Assembly: GCF_900116175.1 (NCBI RefSeq)
Contig: NZ_FPCH01000003.1
Span: forward strand, 496,001 to 560,000
Reading direction: 5' to 3'
DNA: 64,000 bases
Source of the DNA: Hyphomicrobium facile
Lineage (GTDB): Bacteria > Pseudomonadota > Alphaproteobacteria > Rhizobiales > Hyphomicrobiaceae
The translations under genes and the position numbers were made by a program. The notes under the pieces are model-generated. The model was not told the DNA's origin, did no database searches, and worked only from the letters and a program-made list of their open reading frames with translations. Within the stretch, counting starts at the first letter, position 1. Each line of letters opens with the position of its first letter. Below, piece after piece: positions 8,123 to 15,834 of this stretch.

Positions 8123-9106
8123 ATGTCGATTATGGAGAGCGCGCCCGCAAGCGCTGCTCGACTTTCCGTTTGGGATAGCCGGTCAGGACCGCACGCTGAG
8201 GCCTTCAGCAACTTTCGCGAAACGATCTGCAACGAATTCATGCCTTGGACGCCTGAACTGATCGACGACAATTTTCATGCGCGTGTTGAAAGCCTGGGCT
8301 TCGAGAGCGGAACCGTCGGCCGTGTGCGAATGACGTCGATCACCGCCACGAAGACGAAATCGAATATCGCCAGATCCGCCATGGACTGCATTCACGGCAA
8401 CCTTATTCTTTCCGGCGAGCTCAAGGTCGAGCAAGGCGGACGAACGAATTTTGCGAAGCCGGGCGAACTCGTTCTTTATCAAAGCTATGAGCCCGTCGTC
8501 TTGACGGAGAGATCCGGCCAGCCGTTCGACAATCTCGCGTTCATTATCCGGAGGTCCGTATTTCCGCCCGCAATCCACGCCGACGACATTTTTCGCAACG
8601 TGGTTGTCGGGGCGGACAGATTGGCCGGTCCACTCGGCGGATGCTTGAACCTTCTGGTCAAGGAGCTCACGATGGCATCGGAGGCCGAACTTTCCGGCCT
8701 CTTCGAAGCGTGCGTTACGTTGCTGCCTTTGGTGATGGTCGCAGACTCCGGCGAGCGGAGTATCGGCGTCGCCAAGAGTGGGCGGACACTGCGCGAGGTA
8801 CTGCGCTATATCGATCGCAACCTCTCCAATCCGGATTTGTCGCCTGCGCTCGTTGCTGATCAACTCGGCGTATCGGTCCGCTATATTCACAAGCTCTTTG
8901 CAAACACCAGCGAAACGTTTGGTTCCTACGTGACCGAGCGGCGGCTCGAAAGGGTCAAGTGGGACTTGCTTGCATCGAGCAAACGACCGCCGATTGCGGC
9001 CATGGCATACCGGTGGGGCTTCGGCGATCTCTCGACGTTCAACCGAGCTTTCAAATCGAGGTACGCTTGCACGCCCAGCAGGTTCAGGACGCGCAGCGAC
9101 CCTTAA
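8123..9106 (+). CDS. AraC-family transcriptional regulator (first of a tandem pair)
   Basis: 327 residues. The ATG at 8123 is chosen because GGAGGA lies 7-12 bases before it; the upstream in-frame GTG would be part of that ribosome site. The first two thirds form an AraC_binding_2-like sensor domain. The C-terminal third has two helix-turn-helix units: LSPALVADQLGVSVRYIHKLF, then the second unit ending in the FGDLSTFNRAFKSRYACTPS signature of the family. No effector is obvious. The gene is followed after 22 bp by a close paralog; both share the opening (WDS..GP...AF..FR) and all domains. It may control the esterase at 10189-11856 or the secretion genes. Confidence 0.88.
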   Translation: MSIMESAPASAARLSVWDSRSGPHAEAFSNFRETICNEFMPWTPELIDDNFHARVESLGFESGTVGRVRMTSITATKTKSNIARSAMDCIHGNLILSGELKVEQGGRTNFAKPGELVLYQSYEPVVLTERSGQPFDNLAFIIRRSVFPPAIHADDIFRNVVVGADRLAGPLGGCLNLLVKELTMASEAELSGLFEACVTLLPLVMVADSGERSIGVAKSGRTLREVLRYIDRNLSNPDLSPALVADQLGVSVRYIHKLFANTSETFGSYVTERRLERVKWDLLASSKRPPIAAMAYRWGFGDLSTFNRAFKSRYACTPSRFRTRSDP

Positions 9107-9128
9107 CGCGGATGCAGGGGGGCATACG

Positions 9129-10121
9129 TTGAACAACTCCGTCAACGAGCGCGCCACACCGAAGACCTGCCTGTGGGACAGCCAATATGGGCCGTCGACG
9201 ACCGCATTCAGCACTTTTCGCAAATTCGTCTGTGGCGCATTTCTTCCATGGTCAATAGAGCGGCAACAGGACGACCCATTTCACGGGCGAGCAGAAGGGC
9301 TGCTTCTTCCCATGGGCGCCGTCGCGAAAATGAAGACATCTCCGATCATCGCAGCACGTCACAAGACTGAACTCGACAGTTCGCCGTTCGAGTGCATTTT
9401 CGCGAATTACGTGCTTTCCGGCGAGCTCAACGTTCAACAGGGCCTGCATGACTTTACGGCCGAGCGCGGAGACCTTGTCATTCACGAGAGTCGCTATCCT
9501 GTCGTGATGACGGAAAAGTGCGACGGGCAGTTCGAGTGCCTGACGTTTCGCTTCGACCGGAACCAATTTGCGGCGTTCGAAAGCGCGAACGGTGATCTGA
9601 GCTGCGCGCTGATTTCCGCGGACAGCATGATTGCGCCGCTGACGGCCTGTCTCGGTTATCTCTCCGAAAACTTTCTCGTCATTCCGGATTTTGAAGCCGT
9701 CTCGCTTTTCAATGTTTTTGCTTCGCTGTTACCGGTTGCGGCATTGGCCGTTCCAAAGGAGCATGAGAGACCGGCGCGAGGCAACGTTGCCCAGCGATCG
9801 TTGCTGAGCGATCTCTTGGACTACATAAATGCAAACCTGGATGCTCCTGATCTCTCACCCAGATCGGCTGCGGCGAAGCTCGGAATTTCCCTCCGCTATG
9901 TCCACAAGCTTTGCGCCGAGAAGGGAATGACATTCTGCGGTTATGTGACGTCGCAGAGGCTCGACCACGTGCGGAAAGATCTTTGCCTCCCAGCACTTCG
10001 CCATGAGCCGATTTATGCCGTCGCGGCTCGCCGGGGTTTCGGGGATCCATCGGCTTTCAATCGCATCTTCAAGGAGCGATTCGGGATAACGCCTGGACGC
10101 GCCCGCGCCCTCTGTCCCTAG
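9129..10121 (+). CDS. AraC-family transcriptional regulator (second of a tandem pair)
   Basis: 330 residues from a TTG at 9129, chosen because AGGGGGG lies about 6-12 bases upstream and because the protein then begins at the same place as its neighbour. Longer reading would overlap the previous gene. The layout matches the first paralog: sensor domain to about residue 215, then two HTH motifs (LSPRSAAAKLGISLRYVHKLC and the GFGDPSAFNRIFKERFGITP signature). The pair arose by tandem duplication and has diverged strongly, so the two may sense different ligands or act as a heterodimer; that is inference. The gene converges on the esterase. Confidence 0.87.
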   Translation: MNNSVNERATPKTCLWDSQYGPSTTAFSTFRKFVCGAFLPWSIERQQDDPFHGRAEGLLLPMGAVAKMKTSPIIAARHKTELDSSPFECIFANYVLSGELNVQQGLHDFTAERGDLVIHESRYPVVMTEKCDGQFECLTFRFDRNQFAAFESANGDLSCALISADSMIAPLTACLGYLSENFLVIPDFEAVSLFNVFASLLPVAALAVPKEHERPARGNVAQRSLLSDLLDYINANLDAPDLSPRSAAAKLGISLRYVHKLCAEKGMTFCGYVTSQRLDHVRKDLCLPALRHEPIYAVAARRGFGDPSAFNRIFKERFGITPGRARALCP

Positions 10122-10134
10122 GGCCAATCAAAGA

Positions 10135-10162
10135 GCGGCTGCAGCTTCGAAGATGCAGCCGC
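10135..10162. terminator. Hairpin between convergent araC and esterase genes
   Basis: A perfect 9-bp inverted repeat, GCGGCTGCA / TGCAGCCGC, with a 10-base loop in the 67-bp gap between the stops of the second AraC gene (10121) and the esterase (10189). It is a likely terminator for one or both directions, although no strong T-run follows. Confidence 0.5.
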
Positions 10163-10188
10163 GCTCAGAACTCGGTCCTCGCAAGTGA

Positions 10189-11856
10189 CTACATCAGCGG
10201 ATAGACGATCTGCGTATCCCAGAAATCGCACTTGTATGCGGCTCTGTAATCGGCTTCCGATTCCGTCGACAGCGGCGTGTTCTCATTCAAGAATTGCACC
10301 GACGAGCCGTTGACCTTCGGCCACGGCGAGTTGCCGTTACCGTTCGGATTTCCCGTTGCCGCGAAGTTCGTCCACGCTGCAACAAGCTGATCGGACAGCC
10401 CGATTTCGGCGCCTTGAATTTCACGCGGGACGCCAGTCGTCTGGTCGAGATTCACGCCCAACGGACCGCCATGCCAGTTCGCGAACAGAAACTGGATGTC
10501 GATCGTGTGTGCCGCCAGGGGTTGGAAGCCCGGCATCTTGGGGAAGTAATAGGGCGCGTTCTGATAGGTGAAGTCGTAGCCATAGGTCGCCATCTGCGGT
10601 CCCCACAATTTGAGAACATGCAGACCGCTGCACTTGCCGCGATCGGTGCTGACGCGATCAAACGCCAGCTGCGTATTGCCGCCGTAGTTGCTGAGCGGGT
10701 ACTGCGCCGCGACCGCGCCCGTAACGCGAGCGTTATATTGGTCGACCGTCATCGGCACCTGTGGCGGCCCTGAGAAGTATTCTGTGATGCCGATACCGAA
10801 GTTGCCTTCATCTTTCACGGCACCGCCCATGGTCGGCATCTTGTTGAAGTTGCCGGACGTCCAGGCGGCTTCGGGTTGCCTTGGTATGATTGTCCCGTCA
10901 ACGAACGGGCCGGTTATGTAGGGCCCGTTCGCGTTCGGCGTCCCCTGCAGCTGCAGGATGCGCGAGGCGGATAGGCTACGCAGGCATTGGGAAACGTTGG
11001 AACCGGTGCATCCCGCGGCGGTTGCGAAGTCGTTGCCGTGCGAAAGCGCGGTCGTGGCGTTCGCCAATGACGACAGTGGCGAGCTTTCATAGATCGCCCG
11101 GTTGAACAGTCCCGTCGCTAGAGGCGAAAGCTGGTTGGCGCCTGTGTCTTGCGCACCGGCGGACTGTCCTCCGAGAGCAACTTTCGTCGGGTCACCGCCG
11201 AACGCAGCGGCGTTTCTCTGAACCCAGTGGAGCACCGCCTGAATGTCGAGGATGCCGTAGTTGCCCCACAGATGACCTTCGTTGTTGATCGCTTGCTGCG
11301 AGAAGTAGCCGAAAAGTCCCAGGCGATAGTTGATCACGACAACGACGGTATCTTTGCCATAGGGGCCGCCCGTTGCGAGCTTGCTCGCATCATAGTCGTT
11401 GGATTCGCCGTCGACGTTGCCGCCGCCGTGGATCCAGACCAGAACCGGCTTCTTTCCGTTGCTCTTGTTCGATGTGAAAACGCTGAGGTACAGGCAGTCT
11501 TCATTCACGCTCGAAGGTCCTGCGAAGGCGCCGAGTTCGGTCACCTGCGGGCAGGTGCTCTTGTACTCCGTCGCGTCGTAGGTTTCTTTCCACTTCTTCA
11601 CCGGCTGCGGCGGCTGCCAGCGCAAATTGCCGACAGGTGGCGCGGCATAAGGAATACCGAGAAAGATGTTGACGCCATTTTTCGTAAATCCGCGAACCGG
11701 GCCTTCGGCCGTTCTGACCGTCGGGCCGCTATCGTCATCGTGGTCATGCGCAAGTGCGGGCATCGATGCGAATGCGCCTGCTGCGAACAAAGCTGTCGCA
11801 AGCAGCCCGGCACAACGCGACTTCGGTCGCGCGTTCGTGCTTCGAAACGTTTCCAT
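10189..11856 (-). CDS. Secreted type-B carboxylesterase/lipase
   Basis: 555 residues. A signal peptide of about 36 residues (cleavage near MPALAHD) is followed by a His/Asp-rich stretch and the alpha/beta-hydrolase fold of type-B carboxylesterases. The oxyanion motif HGGG follows VLVWI, the nucleophile elbow is GGQSAGA with catalytic Ser, a candidate acid residue lies in the DEGNFG region, and the catalytic His is in AHTIDIQFLF. It would hydrolyse carboxylic esters outside the cytoplasm; the substrate cannot be told. The ATG at 11856 has AAGGAG 7 bases upstream. It stands alone between the AraC pair and tRNA-Arg, close to the T2SS genes, so it could be a T2SS substrate (inference). Confidence 0.9.
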   Translation of the reverse strand: METFRSTNARPKSRCAGLLATALFAAGAFASMPALAHDHDDDSGPTVRTAEGPVRGFTKNGVNIFLGIPYAAPPVGNLRWQPPQPVKKWKETYDATEYKSTCPQVTELGAFAGPSSVNEDCLYLSVFTSNKSNGKKPVLVWIHGGGNVDGESNDYDASKLATGGPYGKDTVVVVINYRLGLFGYFSQQAINNEGHLWGNYGILDIQAVLHWVQRNAAAFGGDPTKVALGGQSAGAQDTGANQLSPLATGLFNRAIYESSPLSSLANATTALSHGNDFATAAGCTGSNVSQCLRSLSASRILQLQGTPNANGPYITGPFVDGTIIPRQPEAAWTSGNFNKMPTMGGAVKDEGNFGIGITEYFSGPPQVPMTVDQYNARVTGAVAAQYPLSNYGGNTQLAFDRVSTDRGKCSGLHVLKLWGPQMATYGYDFTYQNAPYYFPKMPGFQPLAAHTIDIQFLFANWHGGPLGVNLDQTTGVPREIQGAEIGLSDQLVAAWTNFAATGNPNGNGNSPWPKVNGSSVQFLNENTPLSTESEADYRAAYKCDFWDTQIVYPLM

Positions 11857-12148
11857 ACGAATCTCCTTGAGCCCTAATTTTTAAAAATTTTCATGTGCGA
11901 CGCTCGCCGCGCATCGCATGCGGATGAGCGGCGAGACCGGCGTTCCCTTGCGCAATGATGCAGGCGGAACGCCGAGCGTGTTTTCACGCGGACTGAAGAT
12001 TGGCTCTACGGTGAGAAGGAACGTTTCTGGCGACGGCGTGCACAGCGTTAAAAAAATTTGGGTCGCGTCGACGTATGTCGGCCGTTCCGAAGGGGCGATC
12101 CCGAGCGAAGCTCGCTTATGCGGATGACGTCAGCGTCACGTTCGAAGG
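11857..12148. promoter_or_regulatory. Upstream region of the esterase gene with an AT palindrome
   Basis: This gene-free stretch of 292 bases lies between the esterase start and tRNA-Arg. A 14-base perfect AT palindrome, AATTTTTAAAAATT, at 11876-11889 lies 20-33 bases upstream of the esterase ATG, just beyond its ribosome site. It could be part of the promoter or an operator. Nothing else was recognised. Confidence 0.4.
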
Positions 12149-12225
<77 letters not shown>

Positions 12226-12466
12226 GGTCCGCGCTGTCCGGCAGTGGGCCGCCGGGAGCTGGCCGCTTTCGCGGCGCGCCGGAAAGCTATGCGGTGAGCA
12301 TGGGCGCAGGTCAAGCGTGGGGGTTAATTCTCGCGGCCGCAGGCACGATGACACCCTGTCATTTATGCTCTTTTCGGTTGGGCCCGGATCCCGGCGTTCA
12401 ATCGAGGGCGGCATCGGCTTCTTTCGCACCTTGGCGAAGAGGGGCGACTATGATCAGATTTGCGTT

Positions 12467-13372
12467 ATGGCTTGGCGGGGTTCGGCAGCGATATTCGGCG
12501 TTCTGGTGCTGCTCGGGGTGCATCCTCGCGCGGTTGCTGCGGACGACAATCAGGCTCAGACCTGCACTCTAGAGCCCGGTCCCATCCGGACGGTCACGCG
12601 GATCGTCGATGGCGAAACAATCATTCTCGATGACGGTAAAGTCGTCCGGCTGATCGGCGCGCTTGCGCCCAGGGCACGCGACGCCAATGCGGCTCACGGG
12701 GCGTGGCCTCCGGAAGTCGACACCATCAGGGCGCTATCGGATCTCGTCCTTGCGAAGAAGATCAAGCTCGCGTTCGCGGGGCGGCGTATCGACCGCTACG
12801 GGCGGACGCTCGCGCACGTTTTCGTGGATGATCACGGGCAGCAGAGCTGGGTGCAGGGAGCGCTGCTCGCCAAGGGCTTTGCGCGCGCCTACGGGTTTCC
12901 CGAAAGCTTTACATGCTCTGCTGAGCTACTCGCGCATGAAGCGGAAGCGCGGGAGAAACGGTTAGGGCTTTGGAATAATGGCGTCTATCGCACCTTGCCC
13001 GCCGACCGCGCAGGCGAAGTGATGAAGCAGCGCGGCAAGTACGTTCGCGTGACGGGGACTGTGGCTTCCATCGGCCGCACGAAAAGCGCGGCGTACATCA
13101 ACTTCAGCAACGACTGGCAAACGGATTTCACCGCGCGCGTCGACAAGAAAGTACTTGCTGCAAATCCCGAGTTCGACCGCGCGCTCGATGGCCTGACAGG
13201 CAAGACCGTCGTCGTACGCGGATGGATCGAGCGGCGGAATGGTCCGATGATCGACATTGCCGATCCATCGCAGCTTGAAATGCCGCTGCCGCCCGGAACT
13301 CCGGCCACTGTCAGTGATCAAAGCCCTTTGAACCCGCTCCTTTCGGTGCGAGCGCCGGGTGATCCGATCTGA
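12467..13372 (+). CDS. Exported SNase-fold (thermonuclease-like) protein, active site altered
   Basis: 301 residues from the ATG at 12467, which gives a clean signal peptide (hydrophobic core AIFGVLVLLG, cleavage near AVAAD). The body has the staphylococcal nuclease fold: VTRIVDGETI, then VVRLIGALAPRARD, later DRYGRTLAHVFV and the KRLGLW segment. By position against the nuclease, Asp21 is Glu, Asp40 is Leu and Glu43 is Arg, while the two arginine positions persist, so nuclease activity is doubtful. A second beta-rich domain of about 110 residues follows (VRVTGTVASIGRTKSAAYINF). The start is uncertain: a better ribosome site lies before an out-of-frame ATG at 12450. Confidence 0.75.
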   Translation: MAWRGSAAIFGVLVLLGVHPRAVAADDNQAQTCTLEPGPIRTVTRIVDGETIILDDGKVVRLIGALAPRARDANAAHGAWPPEVDTIRALSDLVLAKKIKLAFAGRRIDRYGRTLAHVFVDDHGQQSWVQGALLAKGFARAYGFPESFTCSAELLAHEAEAREKRLGLWNNGVYRTLPADRAGEVMKQRGKYVRVTGTVASIGRTKSAAYINFSNDWQTDFTARVDKKVLAANPEFDRALDGLTGKTVVVRGWIERRNGPMIDIADPSQLEMPLPPGTPATVSDQSPLNPLLSVRAPGDPI

Positions 13373-13458
13373 TGATGGCAGCCAAAAAGAGTTGCGCCCG
13401 GCCCCGCCGGAAGGTGCGGAACCGAGCGCTGTAATTCATAAGCGTCAGTGTTTCAGTC

Positions 13459-14472
13459 TTAAGCGGCTTCGCCGACGGACTCGCCTTCAGCCAAGCGACG
13501 GCCCTTGGCGCTCTTCGAAAGGATCTCGGTGATCCTCTGAACTGCGCCACGCTCGTCAAGCTTCTCGACAGCCGCGAGTTCGCGCGCCATGCGGTCGAGC
13601 GCGTCCTCGTAGAGTTGACGTTCGGAATACGACTGCTCGGGCTGAGCTTCGGAGCGATAGAGATCGCGTACGACTTCGGCGATCGCAATCAAATCACCGG
13701 AGTTGATCTTCGCGACGTACTCCTGCGCCCTACGGCTCCACATCGTGCGCTTGATGCGCGCGCGGCCCTTCAACGTTTCCATCGCCTTCTTGACGAGAGT
13801 TTCGTCCGCCAGCTTGCGCATTCCGACGCTTGCGAGCTTGCCGGTCGGCACGCGCAAGGTCAGCTTCTCCTTGTCGAACGTAATGACAAAGAGTTCGAGC
13901 GACATGCCCGCGATTTCCTGCTCCTCGATGCCGACGATGCGGCCGACACCGTGGGCCGGGTAGACGACAAATTCATTGGCCTTGAAACCGTGACGCTGGC
14001 TAACCGGCTTCTTCTGCGCGGCCAGGATCTGGCGGGCAGCTGCAGCCTTTTCAGCAATTGCCTTCGGCGTGACAGGCTGCTGGGCGGGCGCGACCGGTGC
14101 CGTGAGTTTCTGGCTCGCCGCTTTGTGCGCGTTAGCCGGAACGGCAACAGTGCGCTGCGGCGCGGGTGCAGCCTTGGCAGCGAGATGGGCAGTTGCAGGC
14201 GAATGCGGGAGCGGTTTTTTCAAAACGGAAGTGGCCTCGATCTTAGGCGCCGCCTTTGCAGGCGCCGCGGTTACTGGAACTGATTTCTTGACCGGCTTAG
14301 CAGCGGCCGGCTGCGCTACCTTCGCCTTGGCGGGAGCTTCGGTTTTCGGCTTAGCAGGATGCTTCGCGGCGACCTTGGTGGCGCTCGCGGCGGACTTCAG
14401 AGGAACGGTTTTTCGCGCGGCATTTTTCGCTGCGGACTTGGGGACGACCGGAGCTTTTTTCTTCTGAGCCAT
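13459..14472 (-). CDS. CarD/CdnL-family RNA-polymerase-binding regulator with long basic tail
   Basis: 337 residues. The C-terminal 175 residues are a CarD domain: an RNA-polymerase-interacting Tudor-like part (FVVYPAHGVGRIVGIEEQEI ... LRVPTGKL) and an all-helical part with conserved Trp (RTMWSRRAQEY). Such proteins stabilise open promoter complexes by binding the beta subunit. The first 158 residues or so are almost entirely Ala, Lys, Pro, Val and Thr, resembling a histone H1 tail; typical CdnL proteins lack this. The ATG at 14472 is preceded by GAGAGA. fdxA lies upstream on the same strand, 467 bp away, with a candidate terminator between them. Confidence 0.88.
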   Translation of the reverse strand: MAQKKKAPVVPKSAAKNAARKTVPLKSAASATKVAAKHPAKPKTEAPAKAKVAQPAAAKPVKKSVPVTAAPAKAAPKIEATSVLKKPLPHSPATAHLAAKAAPAPQRTVAVPANAHKAASQKLTAPVAPAQQPVTPKAIAEKAAAARQILAAQKKPVSQRHGFKANEFVVYPAHGVGRIVGIEEQEIAGMSLELFVITFDKEKLTLRVPTGKLASVGMRKLADETLVKKAMETLKGRARIKRTMWSRRAQEYVAKINSGDLIAIAEVVRDLYRSEAQPEQSYSERQLYEDALDRMARELAAVEKLDERGAVQRITEILSKSAKGRRLAEGESVGEAA

Positions 14473-14939
14473 ATCGATCTCTCACTCTCGCATACTGGGC
14501 CTCGCCGGACGGGTCGGCTCGGCCGTCAGTCCGCCCTGTGGGGGCGGAGCATCAGTGTGGCGGATACTTGTTGCATCCGAACAACATGCGCGCATTGATC
14601 CGAGCCTCCTTTGTCGGGAAGCCGTTCCCCTGCGCGCTTATTTGTGGCCTAGCTTTGCAAATCCTGTCCGACTCTGAAGTGGCCCAGCGACGCCCCATAA
14701 CGCCTTATAAGAAGCTGCCCATCAGAGCGAGGCAGCCCCTGTTTGTTCGCGGCCGTTCCGGATTTGTGCAGACTTAACGCCATCACAACTGACCCTAACA
14801 CAGTTTTGGGGGTAAATGAAGGGCGGCGTTCTGAGACAATCTGGTCGAGATTAAGACCTTCTTTAAAATACTGCGCAATTCCAACGTCTTAACCTGGAAT
14901 TGCTCCGCACGGGTTTAATCCGTCGCGCGAAAGCAAATT
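14473..14939. promoter_or_regulatory. Gene-free region upstream of carD
   Basis: 467 bases with no convincing gene. On the leftward strand it begins with the end of the fdxA transcript, including the hairpin at 14875-14903, and should carry the carD promoter nearer 14480-14800. Around 14760-14880 the sequence is AT-rich. I could not place promoter hexamers with confidence. Confidence 0.4.
14875..14903 (-). terminator. Candidate terminator downstream of fdxA
   Basis: A perfect 9-bp inverted repeat, GCAATTCCA / TGGAATTGC, with an 11-base loop, lies 36 bases after the fdxA stop on the leftward strand. It is followed four bases later by TATTTTAAAG, a weak T-rich tract. The stem is AT-rich for a terminator, so the call is tentative. 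Confidence 0.4.
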
Positions 14940-15278
14940 TCAGTCGCCGGAACCCGGATTCGGAGAAAAATATTTCTCGAATTTTCCGGTTTCGTCCTTT
15001 ACGGCTTCGGCCTCCGGAAGGGCCGGCTTCTTGGCCGTGATGTTCGGCCAAACTTCCGAATACTGGCGATTGAGCTCCATCCATTTTTCCAAGTTCGGCT
15101 CGGTGTCCGGCTTGATGGCGTCGACCGGGCACTCCGGCTCGCAGACGCCGCAGTCGATACACTCGTCGGGATGGATGACGAGCATGTTCTCGCCTTCATA
15201 GAAGCAGTCTACGGGACAGACCTCGACGCAATCGGTGTACTTGCATTTAATGCACTTTTCATTGACGACGTAGGTCAT
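14940..15278 (-). CDS. fdxA: Seven-iron ferredoxin FdxA
   Basis: 112 residues. The N-terminal half holds two cluster motifs: [18 protein letters not shown], with the altered spacing of the [3Fe-4S] site, and [13 protein letters not shown] for the [4Fe-4S] site. The C-terminal extension of about 45 residues ([18 protein letters not shown]) is typical of the Azotobacter ferredoxin I/FdxA family. It is a soluble low-potential electron carrier. The gene stands alone, with its start at 15278. The fdxA-carD neighbourhood is common in Alphaproteobacteria. Confidence 0.93.
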   Translation of the reverse strand: MTYVVNEKCIKCKYTDCVEVCPVDCFYEGENMLVIHPDECIDCGVCEPECPVDAIKPDTEPNLEKWMELNRQYSEVWPNITAKKPALPEAEAVKDETGKFEKYFSPNPGSGD

Positions 15279-15410
15279 TCGGAATCCTGGTCCATCGAAG
15301 ACGATCGATTGATGATTGGGGCACGACGCTCCCCTACCCGGCGGCTCGATCTAGCGGCGCCTTTATTAGCATAGGCATTACGCCTGCCTAGGTGGACGGG
15401 GCGTCACAGT

Positions 15411-15830
15411 TCACCTTCTGCCTCGCAGCTTGTCCAACTGGCGCCGCTCCAGCTTTGTCGGCCTGCCGCTCCCTTCGGAGCGCAAGGCCTGCTGCGGATC
15501 CGCTTCGGTCCGCTCGTTTTCCCCTTCAGTCGTCGACGTGGTGCGCTGCGGTGCTGGTGTAAGATCACGGTAGAGCGTCACCGCTTCGGAGGCCGGGCCA
15601 CGCCGCGTCCCAATACCGAGGATTTCGATGCTGAGAACGCGTGGCCCGAGTGAAAGCGTTAGGACATCGCCCGGCCGGACGATCGTAGCTGTCTTATATA
15701 CCTTTTCACGATTGACGCGGACTTTCCCACGCTCAATCAGCGCCTGCGCCAATGTCCGAGACTTGGCGATCCGTGCAAACCAAAGCCATTGATCGATGCG
15801 CTGAACGGACCCAGGAGCCGCGTCAGGCAT
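15411..15830 (-). CDS. S4-domain RNA-binding protein (HslR/Hsp15-like)
   Basis: 139 residues. An S4 domain spans about residues 9-70 (QRIDQWLWFARIAKSRTLAQALI, then GKVRVN and VRPGDVLTL). The C-terminal 50 residues are charged and likely disordered. Hsp15-type proteins bind 50S subunits with stalled nascent chains; other members bind structured RNA. The ATG at 15830 starts four bases after the stop of the upstream Suv3-like helicase gene, so the two are translationally coupled and probably work on the same RNA substrate class (inference). Confidence 0.85.
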   Translation of the reverse strand: MPDAAPGSVQRIDQWLWFARIAKSRTLAQALIERGKVRVNREKVYKTATIVRPGDVLTLSLGPRVLSIEILGIGTRRGPASEAVTLYRDLTPAPQRTTSTTEGENERTEADPQQALRSEGSGRPTKLERRQLDKLRGRR

Positions 15831-15834
15831 GAGA

